Virus record (IMG/VR): IMGVR_UViG_3300025674_000039
Coordinates: 1 to 61,460 of that record
DNA: 61,460 bases
Source: a virus
Direction: 5' to 3' (one strand)
Each line of letters begins with the position of its first letter. Position 1 is the stretch's first letter. Below, in pieces: positions 34,409-42,651 of this stretch. Made by a program: the position numbers and the translations under genes. A model generated the notes under the pieces. The model had not been told where the DNA came from, ran no database searches, and was given only the letters and a program-made list of their open reading frames with translations.

Positions 34409-35047
34409 ATGGCAGACATCTACGCAAATCAGAATACATCTATACTTGCAGTGAACAATCACTTCTTCTATGATCTTGAAGATGAATTATCTTTTATGCC
34501 TGAGGAAATTCATGAAGTTCGTTGGAACGGGACGGATGGTGAAATTAGATATGATGATGGAAGATTAGAACCAATTACCGAACTTGAAAATGAGGAAACT
34601 TATATTTCAGTTTTTAATACATTAAGAGCTGCAGAATTAGCGGCAAAACCAGTTCCCCCTGCTTCTGGAGAAGGTTGGGAACCACAAGCAGAAGTACCGA
34701 CAATGGAATTAGTTGATGTCGAGGCATTTTTAGCACAATGGGAACAAGATAACCCAACCAATCCTATCGTTCAACCCACCCCAACTCCAACTCCTGCTCC
34801 AGAATTAACTTTTGAACAAATTTCTGAAAATTTTAGACGCAATAGAAATAAACTCTTACAATCGTCTGATTGGACACAACTTCCTGGTTCTCCATTGACT
34901 GATGCTAAAAAGGCAGAGTGGGAAGCATATAGAGTTCTATTAAGAGATGCACCAGTTGGTATATCAACATCTCTCTGGGGACCTATGGCAGATAGGATTA
35001 CTGAGGATTGGGAAAATAATCCAAACTGGCCTACAAAACCTTCATAA
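34409..35047 (+). CDS. Tail fibre assembly chaperone-like protein, 212 aa
   Basis: The C-terminal half has FRRNRNKLLQSSDWTQLPGS then PLTDAKKAEWEAYRVLLRD, the core motif of the phage tail assembly chaperone family. The N-terminal domain (~1-110) and a PTPTPTPAP linker are specific to this copy. Directly follows the giant fibre gene after an AGGAGT ribosome site, so it likely folds or assembles that fibre. A second copy of the motif is at 35414-35773. Confidence 0.82.
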   Translation: MADIYANQNTSILAVNNHFFYDLEDELSFMPEEIHEVRWNGTDGEIRYDDGRLEPITELENEETYISVFNTLRAAELAAKPVPPASGEGWEPQAEVPTMELVDVEAFLAQWEQDNPTNPIVQPTPTPTPAPELTFEQISENFRRNRNKLLQSSDWTQLPGSPLTDAKKAEWEAYRVLLRDAPVGISTSLWGPMADRITEDWENNPNWPTKPS

Positions 35048-35070
35048 ATTATTATAGTAATACAAATATC

Positions 35071-35406
35071 ATGAAAATTGAGCAGGGAACTTTTTGTCCT
35101 TTAATTCAAGGACCGTGTAAAAAACTTGAGTGTGCCTGGTTTACCAGAGTTGCTGGAACTAATCCAAACACTGGAGAACAAATTGAAGAATGGAACTGTG
35201 CAGTTACTCTGATGCCAATGTTGCAGATTGAAACATCTCAATCAATGAGGGGGGCACAAGCTGCTACTGAATCATTTAGAAACGAAGTTGTAAAGGCAAA
35301 TCGGGAGAATCAACAACTTTACATTCAACAATCTGTTGCTAATGCTAAAAAAATTACTCCATTAAATCAACCAATAAATACTAACACTAACATCTTAGGA
35401 TATTGA
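35071..35406 (+). CDS. Hypothetical protein between two chaperone genes, 111 aa
   Basis: Four Cys in the first 50 residues (FCPLIQGPCKKLECAW; NCAV), possibly a metal site, then a helical Gln/Asn-rich C-terminal half. Lies between the chaperone paralogues, so a fibre-related role is plausible; family not recognised. Confidence 0.7.
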   Translation: MKIEQGTFCPLIQGPCKKLECAWFTRVAGTNPNTGEQIEEWNCAVTLMPMLQIETSQSMRGAQAATESFRNEVVKANRENQQLYIQQSVANAKKITPLNQPINTNTNILGY

Positions 35407-35413
35407 TAGAAAA

Positions 35414-35773
35414 ATGAGTATAGGCACAACATCAGTAGAAGAATATGATGGAGTAGAAATTGTCATCGAACCTTTCGATCCAAATTTGGTTATAAATCCC
35501 ATAGTAACTCCAATTGAAAATGACGAAGATGTAAAACCGGTTTTATTTACAGATTGGGAAGAGTTTAGAATAATGAGAAATGATAAATTGAGTGCATGTG
35601 ATTGGACTCAAATGGCAGATTCACCTCTTTCAGATTCCGAAAAGACAAGTTGGTCAACCTATCGACAGCAACTTAGAGATCTTCCATCATCCATAACGGA
35701 TCCAGTCCCTTTGATCAATGATCGTGATCATGCTAGTTGGCCGACTCCGCCGTTTACGCTCTGGTATCACTGA
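35414..35773 (+). CDS. Tail fibre assembly chaperone-like protein, 119 aa
   Basis: FRIMRNDKLSACDWTQMADS and PLSDSEKTSWSTYRQQLRDLP match the chaperone core of the gene at 34409, without its long N-terminal domain. The end TPPFTLWYH is an extension after the usual WP.PP ending. Two chaperones beside several fibres suggests each serves a different fibre. Confidence 0.82.
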   Translation: MSIGTTSVEEYDGVEIVIEPFDPNLVINPIVTPIENDEDVKPVLFTDWEEFRIMRNDKLSACDWTQMADSPLSDSEKTSWSTYRQQLRDLPSSITDPVPLINDRDHASWPTPPFTLWYH

Positions 35774-35849
35774 ACCAGTTCTCAAACTGGACCACTTGAC
35801 ACCTCCTGATCCACATGGTATGATTGATGGGTACAGGAGAGCGATTGCC

Positions 35850-36026
35850 ATGAACGAGTACGTCGAACAAGTCGTAGTTGACATTCCTACAAAATCCTTT
35901 TATCTTTTCAGCGATCTTGGAGATTCAAGGACGATCGAATGTGATACGACAACTGAGTTCATGAATATATTGGAGGTTTGTAATGCCAGCCTCCCAGAAG
36001 GAATGCTCACTTATACAAAGGTTTGA
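35850..36026 (+). CDS. Hypothetical protein, 58 aa
   Basis: The start at 35850 is supported by AGGAGA at 35835-35840; longer in-frame options overlap the preceding gene. Product MNEYVEQVVVDIPTKSFYLF..., beta then helical. Overlaps the antitoxin-like gene by ATG/TGA, so the two are coupled. Not a recognised toxin. Confidence 0.6.
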   Translation: MNEYVEQVVVDIPTKSFYLFSDLGDSRTIECDTTTEFMNILEVCNASLPEGMLTYTKV

Positions 36027-36202
36027 TGGAAGTTTTTACGCTACAAGAATGGGAAGACAATTTTGATGAACTCTTCGCAAGAGTTGAAAATGGAGAAACC
36101 ATCGGAATTGTAAGAGAAGATGGTCAAGCAGCAGTCATGATGCCTGCTTCTGAAGCAGATTTTCTGCGAATACACACAGTAGGCAATAACGACGCTGATT
36201 AG
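36026..36202 (+). CDS. Phd/YefM-like antitoxin (orphan)
   Basis: 58 aa. WEDNFDELFARVENGETIGI and then VREDGQAAVMMPASE follow the Phd/YefM DNA-binding core (L...V..GE...I.R.G...AV..P...). Family knowledge: Phd antitoxins bind their own operators and neutralise a Doc- or RelE-type toxin. No toxin-like gene adjoins; the upstream coupled gene does not look like one. It is 7 nt upstream of the tRNA cluster. It may counter a host toxin or act as a plain repressor; both are inference. Confidence 0.72.
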   Translation: MEVFTLQEWEDNFDELFARVENGETIGIVREDGQAAVMMPASEADFLRIHTVGNNDAD

Positions 36203-36209
36203 TGTATTC

Positions 36210-36281
36210 GGGAATGTCGCCTAAAGGTAAAGGCCCTCTGCTTATAACGGAGTGATCTGGGTTCAAGTCCCAGCATTCCTA
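36210..36281 (+). tRNA. tRNA, anticodon UAU (Ile, AUA codons)
   Basis: Full cloverleaf: acceptor GGGAATG/CATTCCT with a G-U first pair, D stem GCCT/AGGC, anticodon stem CTCTG/CGGAG with loop CTTATAA, 4-nt variable loop, T stem CTGGG/CCCAG with loop TTCAAGT, discriminator A. No CCA encoded. Isoleucine by anticodon. Confidence 0.82.
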
Positions 36282-36284
36282 TTC

Positions 36285-36357
36285 GCAGGTCTAGCAATTT
36301 GGTAAATGCAGCGTTCTCATAAAGCGCCTAAAAAGAGTTCGATTCTCTTGACCTGCA
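36285..36357 (+). tRNA. tRNA, anticodon CAU (elongator Met or Ile2)
   Basis: Perfect 7-bp acceptor GCAGGTC/GACCTGC, anticodon stem GCGTT/AGCGC with loop CTCATAA, T stem AAGAG/CTCTT with loop TTCGATT, discriminator A, no CCA. The G-C first pair rules out an initiator. CAU could be Met or, if lysidinylated, Ile for AUA. Confidence 0.85.
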
Positions 36358-36362
36358 CCTAC

Positions 36363-36436
36363 GCCCGAGTGACCCAGCGGAATGAGGTTCTCGACTTAAA
36401 ATCGAGCAGTCGCGGGTTCGAATCCCGCCTCGGGTA
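36363..36436 (+). tRNA. tRNA-Leu-like, anticodon UAA, short variable loop
   Basis: Acceptor GCCCGAG/CTCGGGT with a G-U end, anticodon stem CTCGA/TCGAG with loop CTTAAAA (UAA, Leu), T stem GCGGG/CCCGC with loop TTCGAAT, discriminator A, no CCA. The variable region is only 5 nt (36407-36411), whereas bacterial tRNA-Leu has a long variable arm. Confidence 0.8.
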
Positions 36437-36478
36437 TTTCTTAAAACGCAACCTTAAAAATAAGTAACACCGCACTAT

Positions 36479-36485
36479 CTAAATA
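36479..36485 (+). promoter_or_regulatory. Late promoter CTAAATA
   Basis: CTAAATA after the tRNA cluster; the predicted RNA start near 36491 makes the ATG at 36505 more usable than the one at 36493. Confidence 0.6.
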
Positions 36486-36504
36486 CTTCCAGATGGGAAG
36501 TGCT

Positions 36505-36813
36505 ATGTCATATACAATACAGACAAAGAACTGCTGGTATAACAAGAGATCTGTTATAGTCCATATGTTCTTTCTTAATCATGTACCATTTACCTTTGAT
36601 GATCTTCCTGATGGGTACTTGTATGATAGGTTGATCGTTGAAGAAGCAGAAAGCAATATAAGTTACGAAATAGACGATATATACAGAGGATCTAATTATC
36701 TGATTCAAGAGCAATGTCATCCTTGCTTTGATGTGATAGAGATTACAAATCCAGAAAAATTGCCAGAAGAGATGCAAAGTTTCTACAATGGTGAAGAAGA
36801 TTTGTTTGGATAA
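36505..36813 (+). CDS. Hypothetical protein, 102 aa
   Basis: Two start candidates, 36493 and 36505; the second has GGGAAG 5-10 nt upstream and suits the late promoter. Product has aromatic beta segments (CWYNKRSVIVHMFFLNHVPF) and acidic patches. No family recognised. Ends where the next late promoter starts. Confidence 0.65.
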   Translation: MSYTIQTKNCWYNKRSVIVHMFFLNHVPFTFDDLPDGYLYDRLIVEEAESNISYEIDDIYRGSNYLIQEQCHPCFDVIEITNPEKLPEEMQSFYNGEEDLFG

Positions 36814-36816
36814 ATA
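36809..36816 (+). promoter_or_regulatory. Late promoter GATAAATA
   Basis: GATAAATA overlapping the preceding stop codon, 42 nt before the ATG of the 1925-aa structural gene. Confidence 0.7.
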
Positions 36817-36850
36817 AAGACATAGAACAGTAAACAGAAGTTGTAATACC

Positions 36851-39800
36851 ATGCCTCTGAATAAGTTACAGAACTTTATTAAGAACACTGAAGGGCGCAT
36901 CCTGTACGTTAATCCAAATGATCTGGATTCTACTGATTCGATCACTAACAGTGGTAACTCCTTAGCACAACCATTCAAAACGATTCAGAGAGCACTTCTT
37001 GAGTCGGCAAGATTTTCTTTCGTTAGTGGAAAGGGAAATGATATTACAGAGAAGACGACTATTCTTGTCTTCCCAGCAGAGCACGTCATTGATAACAGAC
37101 CTGGTTATGCAATTTATGATAACAATGGAATTGCATATACAGTTCCTCCAACTGGTGGTATCGGATCTCCTGCAGCACCAGTTCTTTCTCTTGAGTTAGA
37201 TTCAAACTTTGACATCACTCAAGATGATAACATCCTTTACAAGTTTAATAGTGTAAATGGTGGTGTTATCATTCCAAGAGGTACATCCATTGTTGGTCTA
37301 GACCTTAGAAAGACGAAGGTTAGACCAAAATATGTACCAAACCCAACTGACCCCCTGATTGGAGATTCTTCAATCTTTAGAGTAACTGGTGCATGTTATT
37401 TCTGGCAGTTCTCTTTCTTTGATGGTGATGAGAGTGGTACAGTTTACACTCACCCATCATTCTTTAGTGATGCATATAAGACAGTACCTAGATTCTCACA
37501 CCATAAACTAGCATGTTTTGAATATGCTGATGGTGTAAATGAAGTTGGTAGTTATGGTCTGACTGACCTTGACATGTATTACAGTAAGTTGAGTAATGCA
37601 TTCAACAACTATAGAGAGATTCCAGTTCCTGAGAAATTCCCTAACAGTTCAGAGAACTTTGCTAAGAGAGATCCAGAATGGCAGATCGTTGGTGCATTTG
37701 CTACTGACCCTATTGAAATTTCCAATATTATATCTGGAAATGGTACGACCGCAAACAACCTAATTACGGTAACTACCAGCACTCCACACAATCTGAATAT
37801 TGATACGCCAATCAAGATCAAGGGTGTTGGTGAGACAAATTATAATGTATCAACAAAGGTTCAGAACGTAATTGATGCTGTTACATTCACATACTTACTA
37901 GAATCTTTCCCAATTAACCTTGATGCAAATCCAAGTAGTTCTGGTGCAAACGTAACAGTTGAAACTGATACTGTAACTGGAGCATCTCCATACATCTTTA
38001 ATACCTCTCTGAGATCAGTTTGGGGTATGAATGGAATGCACGCAGATGGTCTGAAGGCATCTGGATTCCGTTCAATGGTTGTGGCTCAGTTCACTGCTGT
38101 ATCTCTACAGAAGGATGATCGTGCATTTGTTAAATATAACCCACAATCTAGAGCTTATGAGGGTGTAGATTATGATACTGTCTATGGTGCAGCACTAGCA
38201 ACACAGGCATCTCAGACAGATACTACTAAGATCTATCACCTAGATCAGGAAGCAGTTTATAGGCAAGGATGGGAAACAAGTCACATCAAGATTTCTAACG
38301 ACTCATTTATTCAGGTCGTTTCTGTCTTTGCTATTGGATTTAACAAGCACTTTGATATTGAGAGTGGTGGTGACGCATCGATCACCAACTCTAACTCTAA
38401 CTTCGGTCAAATATCACTCAACTCTGAAGGATACAAGGCCGCGGCATTTGATAAAGATGATAAGGCATACCTTACATCGATCATTGGTCCTAGAGAGATT
38501 GACACTACAGAAGAGGAAGAGATCGAGTGGATCGCTCTTGATGTTCAGAAAACTGTTAATGCAGCAAATGCAGAAAGATTATATCTACTTGGATTAGACA
38601 AAGAGGATAGCTTACCTACAAACATTACACAAGGTTATCGTATTGGTGCCCGTGTAGAGGATAAACTATATCTTGATCTCAATGGCACTGAGTATGAAGG
38701 TATCATCAAGATGGCACCAGGACCAAATGGTGCTTCTCCTTCTTCATTTAAGTCGTATAGTGTAACTTCAGTATCTGCTAATGAACTAACCATTCCCGGT
38801 CATAACATTGCAACTGGTGAGAAGATTATTCTTAATAGTGAAAGTGGTGATCTTCCTGAAAATGTAACTCCTCATATTGTTTACTACGCAATAAGAACTG
38901 CTGGTGATAAGATCAAACTTGCTACCTCAGAAACTAATGCTCTTAATGGAGAAGCACTTACCATCTATGGTGGAACATCTCTGGTAGTCAAGAGTAGAGT
39001 ATCTGATAAAAATTCTGGAGAACTTGGATCTCCAATTCAATGGGATTCTGCTCAGTCAAACTGGTATATTTGGGTTGATTCTACAAATACAATTTACAGT
39101 GCAATCGTAGCAAATCAGACAGAACTGATTAATGATAACCAAGGAGCAACAGACCTTGCTTATGTAAGAAGAATCGTTGATGATAGAAGTTTAGATGAGA
39201 AAGTTTACAAACTTAGAGTTGTAATTCCTAAAGAACAGGTTGGTGCAAAGGATCCAGAACAGTCATTCATTATTCAGGATTCTAGTAATACTGGAGCAGG
39301 ATCAGGTGATTTTACAAAAACCAATATCGTTGCTGCTGATTATGACTTTAAGAGAAATCAAAGATATATTGTATCAACAACACTGTCTTTGACAACAGTA
39401 ACTGTAGAAACTTCTACTCCACATAATCTACAAATAGGTGATGAAATTACTATTGTTAATGTAACTTGTTCAAACAATACAGATGCAACTGCAAATAGAG
39501 GATTTAATGGTAAGTTTGTCGTTCTATCTGTAAATGATTTTGAGTTCACTTATGATACCACAGATACTACTGGAAGAGAACACTTCCCTGGACCAGAGAG
39601 TACCAATAATACTCATGCAAGGGTAACTGCCGATGAGGTAAGAGACCTACCAAGATATGAAAGAACTGATAACCAGAATAATCTGTATATTTACAGAAAT
39701 GAGATTATCTCTCCATATATTGAAGGTGAGCAAGATGGTATCTACCACTTCTATGCATTAAATGCAAGTAATTCTATTACAGAGCAATTTACAAACTTAA

Positions 39801-42628
39801 ATTACTCTCAGAATAGTGTAGATCTTTATCCTCAACTTGACAGAGATAACTACGATTCAAACCCACCAGCATCCAAGACATTTGCCTTACGTGCTCCAAT
39901 CGGAGATGTTAATACAAGTGATCTCAAGAAGAGTGTTACTAGAGAAGCACTTGATAAATTTACTAGATCATTTGGATTAGGACTAAAGATTACAAATGTA
40001 ACTTCTAGCAGCACTACTATAACTCTAACTTTCGATAGAGATCATGGTCTAGGTGGTGTAGCGACTGGAACTCTTAGTGGTAATACTGGTTATAATCCAG
40101 GAACTTATTATGATGTTAAACTTCTAAACAATAATGCCAACCCACTTGTAGGTGTTTGGAAGGGTGCTAGAGCTAAAGTTGTAGTTGATGTTGCTACAAA
40201 TATTACAAGCATTATTATTACATCTGCAGGTTCTGCATATCAACCAGGAGAGATTCTATATCCAGATTCTTCTGTTCTTGGTATTGCTGGACTTCCTGCC
40301 ACATATACAATTCCGGCAAATGGAATTGTTAATAATATTGATGATACCATTCAAATCACTGGTGATGGTGAGTATCCGGATGAATACTTCAGAATTACTC
40401 AAATTTTAGACACAAATAGAATTAGCCTTCAAAGAGGAGGAGTTAGTGTCCCAGTTCCTACAACAGATCAGTATGCCCTATTAGTTGGACCAACAATTTT
40501 TATCCAAAATAAAACTTATAATGGTACAACTAAAACTGCAACTATCAATACTATCGGTGCTCATGGACTTAAGACCGGCAACAAAATTACTATAAGAAAC
40601 GATTCGGCTGCTGTTGCTGGAACATATCTAGTTGATTCAACGAATGGTATAGATGAGTTCACTGTAATAACCGATGAGAATCCTAATAATGTAGGAAATG
40701 GATATATTCTCAAGCATGGATATTCCTCTAACCAAGGAATTTCTGATATTAGAGAAGAGAATCTTGCATCTAGACAGTGGACTGTTTATGCAGGTGATAC
40801 ATTAAAAGTCAACAGTGCTATCGGTGATGGCGAAAATGAGACGACGTTGCAAGTAGCAGAGTATAAGACATCTACTGGAATTTCAAATAGATTCCAAATC
40901 GGTGATTATATTCGAGTAGGGAATGAGATCATGAGGATCACATCCTCAAACAATACTACTCAGTTTACAGTAATTCGTGGTGCATTAGGAACAAGAAAAG
41001 AATCTCATCTATTAAATGAGTTGATTGTAAAGATCAAGGCACCTGCACTTGAATTCCGTAGACCATCTATTCTTCGTGCTTCTGGTCATACATTTGAATA
41101 TCTTGGTTATGGTCCAGGTAACTACTCTACTGGATTACCACAGATTCAGGTTAGACAACTCTCTGAAAGAGAGTCATTCCTTGTTCAATCTCAAGAAAGA
41201 GCAGGTGGTGTCGTTGTTTACACTGGCATGAACAATGATGGTGATTTCTTCAGTGGAAATACTAAGACATCATCTTCTTCTGGTGAGGTTATCTCTTACG
41301 ATATTCCAAGACCAACTGTTACTGGTGAAGATCCTTCCAAGTCAAGTGCTGTATTTGATGAAATTACTGTCAAGGAGAGAATCCTTGTTGAAGGTGGTGA
41401 TTCTGGAACAGTTCTGTCTCAGTTTGATGGACCAGTTACCTTTAATAAGAACACTAGATTCAAAGGTGCTGCTATCTTTAGTGACAGTATCAGAATCAAG
41501 AAAGATACTGGAACTGCACTTGAGTCAGCGGGAGATGTTTACTTCAAGAAAGATCTTACTGTAGATGGTGATGTTAATTTTGGTGGTGGTCTTGATCTTA
41601 ATGGAGATCTGGATTTAGGTGATGATGATAAACTTTACCTTGGTGATAGTCCAGAACGCCTTGAAATCTATCATGGTTCTAATGGCAATAGTTATATTAA
41701 AGAAAATGATCCTAATGGACACCTTTATCTACAAACAAGTAGATTATTTGTCACCAATGAAGATGATAGTGCAAATATTTTAATTGCTAATGATGATCAA
41801 GGTCGTGTAAAACTATATGATAATGGTACTCTTCGTTTCCAAACAGGTAATCCTGATCTGAAGATCTTTGGTAACTTAGATTTCAGAGATTCTGATCCTA
41901 ATGAAGGCATCATCTATGCAAATAAACTTGAAGTTCCAAACATTACTCCTATTGGATCGATCATCCTGTGGCCAGGAACAATTGACAACTTCCCTGATAA
42001 CTGGAAGATTTGTAATGGTCAGCAACTTGTTATCGCAGATTACCCAGGTTGCTATAATACTCTTACCAACAATGGAACTACGTTCCCATTCGGTAACAAT
42101 ACTAATGGAGGAACTCAATTCCGTCTACCAGATATGGTAAACAGATTTGTTGTTGGCACTGGAGATTTGTACAATGTTGGTTCAACTGGTGGTAATAAAG
42201 ATGCTTCTTTGGTAGCACACGAACACAGTGGTACATCACAGGGTCAGAGTCAATCTCATACTCATAGTGGTACTACTAATGATCAAAATGCTAATCATAC
42301 TCACAGTGGTAGAACTGGTGATGATTCTCCAGACCATACTCATGTTGTTGAGGGTCAACCTAACGGAAACATTGAGCGTGGCAATAGAGCATCAAGATCT
42401 GCAAGAGATGAACAAAGAGGTGATCGTACAACTCAGGGTGCAAGTACCAGACACCAACATGATTTCTCAACTGGCAATCAGATAGGCAATCACAAGCACC
42501 AGTTTTCTACTGGTGATAATATCGGAGACCACACCCATCAATACACCACATCTAATGAAGGTGTAAATGCTAACAACAAAAATCTCCCACCATATTTTGG
42601 AATGATCTATTTAATGAGGGTATTGTAA
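36851..42628 (+). CDS. Large structural/fibre protein with His-rich tip, 1925 aa
   Basis: The N-terminal ~560 residues (ILYVNPNDLDSTDSITNSGN; PFKTIQRALLESARF) form a pectin-lyase-like beta-helix region. The middle carries several HNL/HGL beta modules (TPHNLNIDTPIKI; TPHNLQIGDEITI; GAHGLKTGNKITI) and a GSAYQPGE module. C-terminus: short fibre repeats, a collar PDNWKICNGQQL, then seven HxH motifs with the ERGNR/ARDE block also seen at 34.0 and 52.1 kb. Likely a second receptor-binding or tailspike protein. Own late promoter. Confidence 0.82.
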   Translation: MPLNKLQNFIKNTEGRILYVNPNDLDSTDSITNSGNSLAQPFKTIQRALLESARFSFVSGKGNDITEKTTILVFPAEHVIDNRPGYAIYDNNGIAYTVPPTGGIGSPAAPVLSLELDSNFDITQDDNILYKFNSVNGGVIIPRGTSIVGLDLRKTKVRPKYVPNPTDPLIGDSSIFRVTGACYFWQFSFFDGDESGTVYTHPSFFSDAYKTVPRFSHHKLACFEYADGVNEVGSYGLTDLDMYYSKLSNAFNNYREIPVPEKFPNSSENFAKRDPEWQIVGAFATDPIEISNIISGNGTTANNLITVTTSTPHNLNIDTPIKIKGVGETNYNVSTKVQNVIDAVTFTYLLESFPINLDANPSSSGANVTVETDTVTGASPYIFNTSLRSVWGMNGMHADGLKASGFRSMVVAQFTAVSLQKDDRAFVKYNPQSRAYEGVDYDTVYGAALATQASQTDTTKIYHLDQEAVYRQGWETSHIKISNDSFIQVVSVFAIGFNKHFDIESGGDASITNSNSNFGQISLNSEGYKAAAFDKDDKAYLTSIIGPREIDTTEEEEIEWIALDVQKTVNAANAERLYLLGLDKEDSLPTNITQGYRIGARVEDKLYLDLNGTEYEGIIKMAPGPNGASPSSFKSYSVTSVSANELTIPGHNIATGEKIILNSESGDLPENVTPHIVYYAIRTAGDKIKLATSETNALNGEALTIYGGTSLVVKSRVSDKNSGELGSPIQWDSAQSNWYIWVDSTNTIYSAIVANQTELINDNQGATDLAYVRRIVDDRSLDEKVYKLRVVIPKEQVGAKDPEQSFIIQDSSNTGAGSGDFTKTNIVAADYDFKRNQRYIVSTTLSLTTVTVETSTPHNLQIGDEITIVNVTCSNNTDATANRGFNGKFVVLSVNDFEFTYDTTDTTGREHFPGPESTNNTHARVTADEVRDLPRYERTDNQNNLYIYRNEIISPYIEGEQDGIYHFYALNASNSITEQFTNLNYSQNSVDLYPQLDRDNYDSNPPASKTFALRAPIGDVNTSDLKKSVTREALDKFTRSFGLGLKITNVTSSSTTITLTFDRDHGLGGVATGTLSGNTGYNPGTYYDVKLLNNNANPLVGVWKGARAKVVVDVATNITSIIITSAGSAYQPGEILYPDSSVLGIAGLPATYTIPANGIVNNIDDTIQITGDGEYPDEYFRITQILDTNRISLQRGGVSVPVPTTDQYALLVGPTIFIQNKTYNGTTKTATINTIGAHGLKTGNKITIRNDSAAVAGTYLVDSTNGIDEFTVITDENPNNVGNGYILKHGYSSNQGISDIREENLASRQWTVYAGDTLKVNSAIGDGENETTLQVAEYKTSTGISNRFQIGDYIRVGNEIMRITSSNNTTQFTVIRGALGTRKESHLLNELIVKIKAPALEFRRPSILRASGHTFEYLGYGPGNYSTGLPQIQVRQLSERESFLVQSQERAGGVVVYTGMNNDGDFFSGNTKTSSSSGEVISYDIPRPTVTGEDPSKSSAVFDEITVKERILVEGGDSGTVLSQFDGPVTFNKNTRFKGAAIFSDSIRIKKDTGTALESAGDVYFKKDLTVDGDVNFGGGLDLNGDLDLGDDDKLYLGDSPERLEIYHGSNGNSYIKENDPNGHLYLQTSRLFVTNEDDSANILIANDDQGRVKLYDNGTLRFQTGNPDLKIFGNLDFRDSDPNEGIIYANKLEVPNITPIGSIILWPGTIDNFPDNWKICNGQQLVIADYPGCYNTLTNNGTTFPFGNNTNGGTQFRLPDMVNRFVVGTGDLYNVGSTGGNKDASLVAHEHSGTSQGQSQSHTHSGTTNDQNANHTHSGRTGDDSPDHTHVVEGQPNGNIERGNRASRSARDEQRGDRTTQGASTRHQHDFSTGNQIGNHKHQFSTGDNIGDHTHQYTTSNEGVNANNKNLPPYFGMIYLMRVL

Positions 42629-42634
42629 TAAATA
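42627..42634 (+). promoter_or_regulatory. Late promoter AATAAATA
   Basis: AATAAATA overlapping the stop codon of the 1925-aa gene, 25 nt before the next ATG. The weak first base leaves some doubt. Confidence 0.5.
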
Positions 42635-42651
42635 ACTAAAAACCATAAGAA

